Source of the DNA: Armatimonadota bacterium
GTDB taxonomy: Bacteria > Sysuimicrobiota > Sysuimicrobiia > Sysuimicrobiales > JACQTN01
Reading direction: 5' to 3'
NCBI GenBank assembly: GCA_016210785.1
Contig: JACQTN010000611.1
Coordinates: 1-6,171, forward strand
Length of the DNA stretch: 6,171 nt
Below, one piece after another: positions 1-6,171 of the stretch. The position numbers were made by a program, and so were the translations under genes. The notes under the pieces are model-generated. The model was given only the letters and a program-made list of their open reading frames with translations. It made no database searches and was not told the origin of the DNA. Numbering within the stretch: the stretch's first letter is position 1; each line of letters starts with the position of its first letter.

Positions 1-61
1 CCCGCTCGATGGCGACGATCACCCAGCGCTGGGTCACCGGGTCCTTGCGCAGTTGGGGCAC
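1..61 (-). CDS. galT: Galactose-1-phosphate uridylyltransferase, N-terminal fragment (cut by window edge)
   Basis: Only the first 20 codons are present; the rest lies left of position 1. Reading leftward from GTG at 61-59 gives VPQLRKDPVTQRWVIVAIER. This matches the characteristic opening of bacterial GalT proteins (LRKDP-T-RWVIIA-ER). Full-length members transfer UMP between UDP-glucose and galactose-1-phosphate in the cytoplasmic Leloir pathway through a HxH histidine nucleophile, which would lie outside the window. A strong Shine-Dalgarno (GGAGGT, 76-71) sits nine bases before the GTG and supports this start. The gene follows glgA by 84 bases in the same direction, so it is probably co-transcribed. 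Some GalT-like proteins act on ADP-glucose instead, which would also fit next to a glycogen synthase. The family call rests on a short but distinctive stretch; the substrate cannot be judged from it. Confidence 0.8.
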   Translation of the reverse strand, partial: MPQLRKDPVTQRWVIVAIER

Positions 62-70
62 GCCGCTCTC

Positions 71-76
71 ACCTCC
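71..76 (-). promoter_or_regulatory. Shine-Dalgarno of galT
   Basis: GGAGGT on the minus strand, nine bases upstream of the GTG at 61. It decides the start of the truncated galT and shows that the gene has its own ribosome entry site rather than depending on coupling to glgA, which ends 84 bases upstream. Confidence 0.75.
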
Positions 77-145
77 ACCGGGACGGTTCCATCTGGAATC
101 GGGCCGCGCACGCCGGGCAGAAGGTGCCGGGCTCCGGGCGTCCCG

Positions 146-1627
146 TCACCGCGGTGTCCCCAAGGACACGGACAGCATCTCGCGCGCCCCGCGGTAGGCC
201 TCCACGTAGCGGGCGGCCGACCGCGCCCATGAGAAATCAGCCCGCATGCCCGCCTGCTGCAGCCGCCGCCACATGGCGGGGTCGGCAAAGGCGCTCAGCG
301 CGCGCTCGAGCGCCTGACGCAGAGCATCCGGCGTGTACGGCGTGAAGACGAAACCGGTGGCCGTGCCCGCGGCCAGCGTCTCGGACGTGCAGTCGGTGAT
401 GGAGTCCGCCAGCCCGCCCGTGCGGCGCACGATGGGCACCGTGCCGTAGCGCAGGCTGTAGAGCTGGTTCAGGCCCGACGGTTCGTAGCGGGACGGCATC
501 AAGAACATGTCCGCGCCGGCCTCGATGCGGTGCGCCAGACTGTCGTCGAAGGACAGGGTGACCGCCATCTGCCTGCGGTAGCGACCCCGCAGCCTGGTGA
601 AGAGCTGGTGATATTTGGGATCGCCGGTGCCCAGCAGCACGAACTGGGCACCCCGCGCCATCACGTCCTCGATCACCGCGGCGACCAGGTCGAGCCCCTT
701 CTGGTCGGCCAGGCGGGTGACCATGCCGATGAGCGGCGCCCGCGGGTCTCTGGCGAGCCGCTGCTCCCGCTGCAGGTGCTCCTTGCAGCGCGCCTTGGCG
801 CTCACGTCCTCCGCGGAGTAGCGCGCGGGAATGTGGGGATCGTGGGCGGGGTCCCACGCGCCGTAGTCCACGCCGTTGAGGATGCCGATCAGGCGATCCC
901 GGCGGTGGCGCAGCACGCCCTCCAGCCCGCACCCGAACTCCTCGGTCTGGATCTCCTCCGCGTACCGCTCGCTCACGGTGGTGAGGAGATCGGCGAACCG
1001 CAGCCCGCCCTTGAGCAGGCTGACCTGTCCCCAGTACTCAAGCGCGTCGATCCCGTACAGGTCCGGCGGCAGCCCCAGCATGCCGAATTGTTCCGCGGGA
1101 AAGAGCCCCTGGTAGGCCAGGTTGTGGATCGTGAACAGCGTGCCGATCGGCCCCAGGTCGCGGTGCGTGGTCGTCAGGTAGACGGGGATGAGGGCGGTCT
1201 GCCAGTCGTTGCAGTGGATGATCTCCGGGCGGCGCGGCGCCTGCCGGATGTACTCCACGGCGGCCCGGCAGAAAAAGGCGAAGCGCTCCAGGTTGTCGGG
1301 ATAATCGCGGCCACCCTCGCCGTACAGGCCCGGCCGGTCAAAGAAGGCGGGATGTTCCACGAAGTAGACGGGGATCGTGGTGCCGGGCATGACCCCGCGC
1401 AGGATGCGACCCTCATGCGTCTGTGGGCCGACCGGCACGCGCACCGCGGCCACCGCCTCCAGATCGTCGCGCGGGACGGAGCGGTAGGCGGGCATCATGA
1501 GGCCCACGTCGCACCCCTGGCCCGCCAGCGCGCGCGGCAGCGCGCCGCTCACGTCCGCGAGGCCTCCGGTCTTGGCAAAGGGGACGGCTTCCGATGTGCA
1601 GAGCAGCACGCGCAGGGTGTCGGTCAT
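146..1627 (-). CDS. glgA: Glycogen synthase (ADP-glucose type, GT5 family)
   Basis: Transfers glucose from ADP-glucose to the non-reducing end of an alpha-1,4-glucan; cytoplasmic glycogen synthesis. Taking ATG 1627 gives 493 residues, a normal GlgA length. The N-terminal Rossmann domain opens with VLLCTSEAVPFAKTGGLADV, with the KTGGL donor-binding motif (K19). It carries HCNDW (138-142), TIHNLAYQG (166-174) and NGVD (251-254). The C-terminal domain has TRLADQKGLDL (R305 and K310, the expected phosphate-contacting pair), then RYEPSGLNQLYSLRYGT (380-396) with the conserved E382, followed by the TGGL loop (403-406). Serine replaces the cysteine often found in EPCGL. The C-terminus has the usual DFSW helix. 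An in-frame TTG at 1666 would add 13 residues, but homology begins just after ATG 1627. The gene lies 58 bases after the glycerate kinase gene and before galT. Family call very secure; exact start uncertain. Confidence 0.96.
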   Translation of the reverse strand: MTDTLRVLLCTSEAVPFAKTGGLADVSGALPRALAGQGCDVGLMMPAYRSVPRDDLEAVAAVRVPVGPQTHEGRILRGVMPGTTIPVYFVEHPAFFDRPGLYGEGGRDYPDNLERFAFFCRAAVEYIRQAPRRPEIIHCNDWQTALIPVYLTTTHRDLGPIGTLFTIHNLAYQGLFPAEQFGMLGLPPDLYGIDALEYWGQVSLLKGGLRFADLLTTVSERYAEEIQTEEFGCGLEGVLRHRRDRLIGILNGVDYGAWDPAHDPHIPARYSAEDVSAKARCKEHLQREQRLARDPRAPLIGMVTRLADQKGLDLVAAVIEDVMARGAQFVLLGTGDPKYHQLFTRLRGRYRRQMAVTLSFDDSLAHRIEAGADMFLMPSRYEPSGLNQLYSLRYGTVPIVRRTGGLADSITDCTSETLAAGTATGFVFTPYTPDALRQALERALSAFADPAMWRRLQQAGMRADFSWARSAARYVEAYRGAREMLSVSLGTPR

Positions 1628-1647
1628 GCCGTTCCAGAGAATACCAT
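1624..1647 (-). other. Possible seven-codon leader ORF overlapping the glgA start
   Basis: Reading leftward, ATG at 1647-1645 encodes MVFSGTA and stops at TGA 1626-1624, which overlaps the glgA ATG (1627-1625) as ATGA. The only good Shine-Dalgarno here, GGAGAGG (1661-1655), is seven bases before this mini-ORF but 27 bases before the glgA ATG. That is ideal spacing for the leader and too far for glgA. This is what is seen; that the leader is translated and couples into glgA is inference. The alternative is that glgA starts at TTG 1666, just upstream of this site, with a weaker GGTGG signal, making the mini-ORF a coincidence. Confidence 0.35.
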
Positions 1648-1685
1648 GGGGGGTCCTCTCCGTCAACGCGCGACCACCATCCGCG

Positions 1686-3092
1686 TCACGGGCCAGTCCT
1701 GGCAGAAGGCGTGCCCACCAGCACCAGCATCAGGTCGTTGACGTTAGTGTTGGTCGGGCCGGTGATGATCAGGTCGCCGAGAGCCGCGAAAAATGGGTAG
1801 CTGTCATTGGCGGCGAGATGCCGGTGCGGGTTCAACCCCACGGCGTGGGCCCGCGCCACCGTGCTGCCATCGGCGACGGCGCCCGCCGCGTCGGTGGGAC
1901 CGTCCGTGCCGTCGGTGGCGAACCCCACCACGAGCGTCTCCGCCATCCCGGCGACGCCCAGGGCGGCACCCAAAGCGACCTCCTGATTGCGCCCGCCGCG
2001 CCCGGCCCCGCGCACCGTCACCGTCGTCTCTCCTCCCGCCACCACGCAGGCGGGCCTCGGCAACGGTCGGTCCGCCGCCGCGATCTCCCGCGCCACGGCC
2101 GCCAGCACCCGGCCCACCTCCCGCGCCTCGCCTTGCACATAAGTTGAAAGGAGGAGGGCATGAAACCCCGCCGCCTTCGCCTCCGCCACCGCGGCGCGGG
2201 CCGCCTGCTCGTTGCCGCCCACCACCACGTTCTCCACGGCGGCAAAGAGGGAATCGCCGGGCTTGGGCGTCTCCGGAATCTCGCCGCGCTCACCCCGCCC
2301 CAGGTGATCGCGCACGGCCGGGCCGGCGCGGTCCATGACGCCGTACCGCTCCAGCACGCGCACCGCGTCGGCGTAGGTGGTGGGATCGGGCACGGTGGGC
2401 CCGGAAGCGATGACGTCCAGCGGGCTGCCCACCACGTCGGAGAGGATGAGGCTGGTGATCGCCGCGGGCGCGGCGGCGCGCGCGAGCTGCCCCCCTTTGA
2501 CGCGGGACAGGTGCTTGCGCACCGTATTCAGCTCGTCGATCGTGGCGCCCGCCCGCAGGAGGAGATCGGTAACGCGCGCCTTGTCCTGCAGCGTGACGCC
2601 CACTACCGGCGCCGGGAGCAGCGCGGAGCCGCCGCCCGACACCAGGCAGAGAACCAGATCATCGCGGTCCGCGCGCGCGGCCAGATCCAGGACCGCCTCC
2701 GCCCCGGCAACCCCGGCCTCGTCGGGCAGCGGGTGGCCAGCCTCCACTACCCGTACGCGCGACAGCGGCTCGGTGTAGCCGTGCTTCACCACCACCGCAC
2801 CCGCGGTGATGCGGTCGCCCAGCACCGACTCCGCGGCGCGGGCCATGCGGGCGCCGGCCTTGCCCGCGCCGACCACGTAGATGCGGCGCACGGTGCGCAG
2901 GTCGTGGCGGCGACCGCCCACGCGCAGCAGCGACCCGCGCCGGCGGAGGTGGCGGAGGACGGCGGCCTCGGGATCGACGGCCTGGAGGGCACTGGAGAGG
3001 ATGCGCCCGGCGGCGCGCCGGAGCGGCTCCTCCGGCTTGCCCTCAAACAGCGCCTGCTCGACGCTGGTCATGGGGGGAACGCCGCCGCTCAC
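1686..3092 (-). CDS. gckA: Glycerate 2-kinase, GckA/TtuD (DUF4147-MOFRL) family
   Basis: Phosphorylates D-glycerate with ATP, in most members to 2-phosphoglycerate, in the cytoplasm. This links glycerate from the serine, glyoxylate or tartrate routes to lower glycolysis and gluconeogenesis. The 468-residue product is full length. The N-terminal domain shows VVGAGKAGARMA (73-84, with the conserved K78), SGGGSAL (152-158), ELNTVRKHLSRVKGGQLA (187-204) and the SDV-GSPLDVIASGP segment (218-232). The C-terminal MOFRL domain has GGRNQE (366-371), TDGTDGPTDAAGA (393-405) and GPTNTNVNDLMLVLV near the end. The GTG at 3092 overlaps the stop of the upstream MBL gene as GTGA. Since neither this GTG nor ATG 3071 has a clear Shine-Dalgarno, coupled reinitiation at the GTG is the best explanation; ATG 3071 would remove seven residues. 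Whether the product is 2- or 3-phosphoglycerate is inferred from the family. Confidence 0.93.
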   Translation of the reverse strand: MSGGVPPMTSVEQALFEGKPEEPLRRAAGRILSSALQAVDPEAAVLRHLRRRGSLLRVGGRRHDLRTVRRIYVVGAGKAGARMARAAESVLGDRITAGAVVVKHGYTEPLSRVRVVEAGHPLPDEAGVAGAEAVLDLAARADRDDLVLCLVSGGGSALLPAPVVGVTLQDKARVTDLLLRAGATIDELNTVRKHLSRVKGGQLARAAAPAAITSLILSDVVGSPLDVIASGPTVPDPTTYADAVRVLERYGVMDRAGPAVRDHLGRGERGEIPETPKPGDSLFAAVENVVVGGNEQAARAAVAEAKAAGFHALLLSTYVQGEAREVGRVLAAVAREIAAADRPLPRPACVVAGGETTVTVRGAGRGGRNQEVALGAALGVAGMAETLVVGFATDGTDGPTDAAGAVADGSTVARAHAVGLNPHRHLAANDSYPFFAALGDLIITGPTNTNVNDLMLVLVGTPSARTGP

Positions 3093-3985
3093 GGCGGGCC
3101 AGTGGGACCGCGGGAATCATTTCTCGGATCGGCAAGGGACAGAAGGGGCGATCCCGCAGTCCGGGGCGGCGCGGCGTCCCAGGACTCGATGCGCACGGGC
3201 CCGGCGGGCGCGTCGGGCCACGCCGACCAGATGGCGCTGTGGTTGTTGGGCCGCACCGCCTCCACCCGCACGTGACCGCGGCCAGTGCGCCGCAGCGAGG
3301 CGCGAACCATGTCGCGGGCGAGCGGCGCCAGGTTGTTGGTGTCGCTGACGTGGATCAGGACCACCGCCTGCGGCCGCGCCGTCGCCAGTTCCGCCGCGGC
3401 CGCCGCGGCCGCGGGGTTGGAGAGATGCCCGCGCGTCCCCAGGATCCGGTTCTTGACGAACCAGGGATAGGCGCTGACGGCCAGCAGCCGCATGTCGTAG
3501 TTGGCCTCCAGCAGCACCAGGTCCGCGCCCCGGCACCGCTCCACCAGCGGCGGCTGCACCTCGCCCAGATCCATGGCCACGGCGACGCGCGCGCCGCCCG
3601 CGTCCAGGTGGAAGCCGACAGGCTCGGCGGCGTCGTGGGGCACCAGGAACGCCTCCACGGCGATCCCGCCCACGCGGAACGGCACGCCGGTGGTGAATCG
3701 CTCCACCGCCGCGTCGGCGAGCGCGACGCAGGCCTGGATCGTGGGCTCGTTGGCCAGGACCGGCACGCCGGCCAGCCGGCTGATGGCCGCGGCGCCGCGG
3801 GCGTGGTCGTCGTGCTCGTGGGTGAGGAGGACCGCGGTGAGATCCTGGAGTTGCAGCCCGAGGAGGCCGAGCTCGCGGCCAACCGCCTCGGCCGACAGGC
3901 CCGCATCCACCAGCAGCCGCGCGTCGCCGGCCGCCACCAGCACCGCGTTGCCTGCGCTGCCGCTGGCCAGGACGCGGACCTGCAC
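3089..3985 (-). CDS. WalJ/YycJ-like metallo-beta-lactamase-fold hydrolase
   Basis: A cytoplasmic two-metal MBL-fold protein close to the WalJ/YycJ family, members of which act as DNA exonucleases or in cell-wall/division control; substrate here unknown. From GTG 3985 it has 298 residues, opening VQVRVLASGSAGNAVLV, the family's typical start. Metal ligands are visible: HEHDDH (56-61), H117 in VPHDAAEP, D139 in AMDLGE, and H187 in the GHLSN signature, preceded by LLEANYD (158-164) and YPWFVKNRILG (173-183). An eight-alanine run follows GHLSNP. A proline-rich tail of about 35 residues after NNHSAIWSAW exceeds the usual family length of about 265. GTG 3985 has GGAG eight bases upstream; ATG 4009 would add eight residues but lacks a Shine-Dalgarno. 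The frame stays open to 4198, but that arginine-rich extension resembles no domain. The stop overlaps the glycerate kinase start by four bases. Confidence 0.88.
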   Translation of the reverse strand: MQVRVLASGSAGNAVLVAAGDARLLVDAGLSAEAVGRELGLLGLQLQDLTAVLLTHEHDDHARGAAAISRLAGVPVLANEPTIQACVALADAAVERFTTGVPFRVGGIAVEAFLVPHDAAEPVGFHLDAGGARVAVAMDLGEVQPPLVERCRGADLVLLEANYDMRLLAVSAYPWFVKNRILGTRGHLSNPAAAAAAAELATARPQAVVLIHVSDTNNLAPLARDMVRASLRRTGRGHVRVEAVRPNNHSAIWSAWPDAPAGPVRIESWDAAPPRTAGSPLLSLADPRNDSRGPTGPP

Positions 3986-4089
3986 CGACGGCGCTCCGAT
4001 CAAGTCCATGCCATGAGGAGTTCTCGCCCGCCTGGCCAAATCCCTACGCCGTCGGCTGCGCTGGCGCCGCGCGCGCCGTCGCCCGAACC

Positions 4090-4461
4090 TCAGTAGCCCA
4101 GCCGGGCGATCTCGTCCTCGCCGAGCCCGAAGTGATGGGCCACCTCGTGGACGACCGTGCGCCGGACCTCTTCGGTGATCTCGGCCTCGGTCTCGCACGC
4201 CTCCAGCAGCGGCCCCTGAAAGATGGTGATCTTGTCCGGCAGGATGGGCGACGCGGTAATCCCGCGCTCGATGAGGGGCACGCCTTCATACAGGCCGAAC
4301 AGCAGGTCCTCGTCGCCCAGGTCGACGCTGGCCAGTTGCTCCCGGGTAGGCCAGTCCTCCACCACGACCTCGACGTTGTCCATGCGCCGGCGGATCTCCT
4401 CGGGAATGCCCTCCAGCGCCTCGGCCACCAGCCGCTCGAACCGCCTCCGGGAGAGCCTCAT
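4090..4461 (-). CDS. Small zincin-like metallopeptidase (PF06262-type)
   Basis: A 123-residue predicted cytoplasmic protein; no signal peptide or membrane segment. The C-terminal half carries VVHEVAHHFGL (103-113), an HExxH zinc motif with H105, E106 and H109 followed by HFG, as in the family of small bacterial zincins. The N-terminal half contains an acidic strand (VEVVVEDWP, 30-38) and FGLYEGVPLIERG (55-67), both typical of that family, and its length is also typical. The motif predicts a zinc-dependent peptidase, but physiological substrates of the family are not established. The ATG at 4461 is preceded by GGAGG (4475-4471) with nine-base spacing. It is the first gene of the leftward block, separated from the WalJ-like gene by roughly 80-104 bases and divergent from the solute-binding protein gene. 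Co-transcription with the downstream genes is possible but unproven. Confidence 0.88.
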   Translation of the reverse strand: MRLSRRRFERLVAEALEGIPEEIRRRMDNVEVVVEDWPTREQLASVDLGDEDLLFGLYEGVPLIERGITASPILPDKITIFQGPLLEACETEAEITEEVRRTVVHEVAHHFGLGEDEIARLGY

Positions 4462-4637
4462 GCGCCGCCCCCTCCACCATCCCGCCGCCGGGCACCCCGG
4501 TACCGGCGCGAGAACGCCTCTGCCGCGTCTCCTTCTCTCCTGCTATTCTACACAACAGGGCGCGAGGGGAGCGCGGGACCCCGCGGGCGAGGACACGCGC
4601 GCCCGGAAAGCGAACTTGTGACGTGGAGGTGAGGCCC
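4462..4637. promoter_or_regulatory. Divergent intergenic region with candidate overlapping promoters
   Basis: This 176-base gap separates the leftward metallopeptidase gene from the rightward binding-protein gene and must hold at least one promoter. The only AT-richer patch is near 4551-4566. On the plus strand it offers an extended -10-like TGC-TATTCT (4551-4559), about 78 bases before GTG 4638. On the minus strand the same bases read TAGAAT (4560-4555), about 94 bases before ATG 4461. No convincing -35 hexamer is seen for either. A short inverted repeat (CGCGG/CCGCG, 4572-4585) lies just downstream on the plus side. The region as promoter-bearing is a sound inference; the exact elements are weak. 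Confidence 0.4.
4625..4630 (+). promoter_or_regulatory. Shine-Dalgarno of the solute-binding protein gene
   Basis: GGAGGT lies seven bases upstream of GTG 4638. It picks this GTG over the in-frame ATG at 4677, which would remove the positively charged n-region of the signal peptide. Confidence 0.8.
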
Positions 4638-6171
4638 GTGAGACACGCGACGCACGTCGTACGGCTGGCCGCTCTCATGACCGCCGCCATCGTGGGCGTG
4701 GTGGTGCTGGCCCTGCCCGGCCCCGGCCGCGGCCAGGCCAAGGACACGCTGGTGATCGCCCTGCCCTTCGAGATCCCCACCGCGGACACCCACAAGGTCA
4801 CCGGGCTCCCGGCCATCGGCATGAATGCCCAGATCTCCGATGTGCTGGTGCTGGAGCAGAACGGCAAGGTGGTCCCCTGGCTGGCCGAGTCGTGGGAGCT
4901 GGCCGACGGCGGGCGCTCTCTCATCTTCAAGATCCGGGACAACGTCCGCATGCACGACGGGCGCACGCTGACCGCGGAGGACGTCAAGTTCAGCCTGGAC
5001 CGCTTCCGCAAGTTCTCCGTCGGCCGGTCCGCGCTGTTGATCGTGGAGAGCATCACCACCATGCCCGGCAACCGGGTGCGGGTCACCGCCAGAGCGCCGT
5101 ATGCCCCGCTGTTGCGGACCTTCACCTACACGACCATTTCGGTCTATTCCAAGGCGGCCATCGAGAGCATGGGCGAGGACCAGTTCTCCCGCCGCCCCGT
5201 GGGGCCCGGGCCCTACACGTTCGTGGAGTTGATCCGCGGCGACCGGATGGTGCTGGAGGCCTTCGACCAGTACTGGGCAGGACGGCCGCGCTTCCGCCGA
5301 ATCATCGTGCGCACCATACGCGACGACCAGGCGCGCGTGGCGGCATTGGAGGCGGGGGACGTGGACGTGATCCACGCCTTCTCGCCGCTAGAGGCCGAGC
5401 GGCTGGCCAAGAACTCGCGCCTGAAGGTGCTGAACCCGCCCTCGGCGGGGTTCATCCGCCTGAACATGAACGTGCAGCGGCCGCCGTTCAACAACGTGAA
5501 GGTGCGGCAGGCCATGGCCCATGCCCTCAACCGCGAGTTGATCGCGAAGGGCATCTTCAAGAACCTGGCCCGGGTCGCCCATTCCATCGTCCCCGACAAC
5601 GCCTTCGGGTACACCCCCAGGTATGACGTGTACGACTACAACCCGGACAGGGCGCGCCAGCTCCTGCAGGAGGCGAAGGCGGAGAACGTGTCCTTCATCC
5701 TGTCGGTGGGGGCGGGGCGCTACCTGATGGATAGGGAAGTGGCGATCACCGTGCAGGCGCAACTGCGCCGCGTGGGGGTCAACGTGCAGCTGCAGTTCAT
5801 GGAGTGGGGCCAGTTCGCCGACCTGATCCGGCAGCCGCTGGACAAGAGCCAGACGCAGATGACGCTGACCTGGTGGCGGACCATCAACGGTGACGCCGAC
5901 AGCGCCATCGGCATCTTCAGCCGGGCCGAGCTGCCACCCGCCGGAAACAACATACCCTTCTACGACAACGCGGAGTGGAACCGGCTCTACGACGCGCAGC
6001 AGGTGGAGCGGGACGAGAAGAAGCGGCTGGCCCTCCTGCACGATCTGCAGCGCATCGCCATGCGCGACCTACCCGTCATCCCCATGTACAACCAGCCGCA
6101 GTTCTGGGCAACCCGCGCCAATCTGTCGAACTTCGAGCCGAAGATCACACCACTGAGCACCGTTCATCCGC
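4638..6171 (+). CDS. ABC transporter solute-binding protein, family 5 (oligopeptide/dipeptide type), 3' end cut
   Basis: Extracytoplasmic receptor that delivers a ligand, commonly a peptide but also nickel or sugars in this family, to an ABC importer. 511 codons are visible with no stop before the window edge; family length suggests only a short C-terminal piece is missing. A Sec signal peptide is clear: basic n-region (MRHATHVVR), hydrophobic core (about 10-26), likely cleavage after GQA at 34. There is no lipobox cysteine, and I see no cysteine anywhere in the 511 residues, so it should be a soluble periplasmic or secreted protein. Family 5 hallmarks are LAESWE (82-87), RDNVRMHDGRTLTAEDVKFS (100-119), PVGPGPYTFVE (187-197), ARVAALEAGDVDV and FNNVKVRQAMAHALNRELI (284-302). 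GTG 4638 has a strong Shine-Dalgarno. Permease and ATPase genes probably follow to the right. Ligand cannot be predicted. Confidence 0.93.
   Translation, partial: MRHATHVVRLAALMTAAIVGVVVLALPGPGRGQAKDTLVIALPFEIPTADTHKVTGLPAIGMNAQISDVLVLEQNGKVVPWLAESWELADGGRSLIFKIRDNVRMHDGRTLTAEDVKFSLDRFRKFSVGRSALLIVESITTMPGNRVRVTARAPYAPLLRTFTYTTISVYSKAAIESMGEDQFSRRPVGPGPYTFVELIRGDRMVLEAFDQYWAGRPRFRRIIVRTIRDDQARVAALEAGDVDVIHAFSPLEAERLAKNSRLKVLNPPSAGFIRLNMNVQRPPFNNVKVRQAMAHALNRELIAKGIFKNLARVAHSIVPDNAFGYTPRYDVYDYNPDRARQLLQEAKAENVSFILSVGAGRYLMDREVAITVQAQLRRVGVNVQLQFMEWGQFADLIRQPLDKSQTQMTLTWWRTINGDADSAIGIFSRAELPPAGNNIPFYDNAEWNRLYDAQQVERDEKKRLALLHDLQRIAMRDLPVIPMYNQPQFWATRANLSNFEPKITPLSTVHP

Noticed and set aside
84..100. 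Imperfect hairpin (GGTTCC/GGAATC) between glgA and galT, considered as a terminator
   Set aside because: Short, mismatched in the transcribed (minus) sense, and without a T-tract; galT is likely co-transcribed with glgA.
530..1741. 403-codon plus-strand ORF opposite glgA
   Set aside because: Its product is low-complexity, R/A/G/H/V-rich with no recognisable motif, while the minus strand encodes an intact GlgA. Long antisense frames are expected where GC-rich codons lack stops on the other strand.
2160..3275. 371-codon plus-strand ORF opposite the glycerate kinase gene
   Set aside because: Same artefact: no domain signal and full overlap with a gene whose motifs are all intact on the minus strand.
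3390..3418. GCC/GCG tandem-like repeat
   Set aside because: It is an in-frame alanine run in the WalJ-like protein using GC-rich alanine codons, not a separate repeat element.
4063..4077. GC-only inverted repeat GGCGC/GCGCC between the metallopeptidase and WalJ-like genes, considered as a terminator
   Set aside because: The five-base-pair stem has no adjoining T-tract on either strand and such repeats arise easily in this composition.
3239..4096. 285-codon plus-strand ORF opposite the WalJ-like gene
   Set aside because: Composition-driven shadow; all metal-binding motifs are on the minus strand.
3986..4198. N-terminal extension of the WalJ-like frame up to 4198
   Set aside because: The extension is arginine-rich and featureless, overlaps the metallopeptidase gene, and homology begins at VQVRVLASGS; a Shine-Dalgarno fits GTG 3985.
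4286..5375. Overlapping minus-strand ORFs of 275-279 codons across the intergenic gap and the start of the binding-protein gene
   Set aside because: They run opposite a well-supported solute-binding protein and across a promoter region, and show no family motifs.

Overview
The window is a strongly GC-rich, gene-dense stretch of bacterial chromosome. It holds five genes read leftward (minus strand) and one read rightward (plus strand) from a shared intergenic region of about 176 bases at 4462-4637. Several starts are GTG, genes are closely packed, and long shadow ORFs lie opposite most real genes, all as expected for high-GC DNA. I see no phage, transposon, CRISPR, tRNA or rRNA sequence. The lineage cannot be fixed from the sequence. 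The gene mix and the solute-binding protein with a cleavable signal peptide but no lipobox suggest a free-living, probably diderm, high-GC bacterium. Sysuimicrobiota/Rokubacteria-type or related soil and subsurface lineages are possible, but this is a guess.

Leftward block, in transcription order: a small HExxH zincin-type metallopeptidase (4461-4090); a WalJ/YycJ-like metallo-beta-lactamase-fold hydrolase (about 3985-3089); a glycerate 2-kinase of the GckA/MOFRL family (3092-1686), whose GTG start overlaps the hydrolase stop as GTGA; an ADP-glucose-type glycogen synthase GlgA (about 1627-146); and the first 20 codons of galactose-1-phosphate uridylyltransferase GalT (61-1), cut by the window edge. 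The last three form a plausible sugar-phosphate and storage-carbon group. Glycerate kinase feeds 2-phosphoglycerate into lower glycolysis/gluconeogenesis, GlgA builds alpha-1,4-glucan from ADP-glucose, and GalT interconverts hexose-1-phosphates and nucleotide sugars.

Rightward: a family-5 (oligopeptide/dipeptide/nickel type) ABC transporter solute-binding protein starts at GTG 4638 behind a strong Shine-Dalgarno sequence and runs off the right edge after 511 codons, probably close to its C-terminus. Permease and ATPase genes would be expected further right but are not in view.

The window is mostly ordinary metabolism. The points that merit a second look are the arrangement at the glgA start (a seven-codon mini-ORF with the good Shine-Dalgarno, overlapping the glgA ATG as ATGA), the GTGA coupling of walJ-like and glycerate kinase genes, the glgA-galT pairing, the extended tail of the MBL protein, and the cysteine-free, non-lipoprotein binding protein. 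I found no convincing undescribed system.
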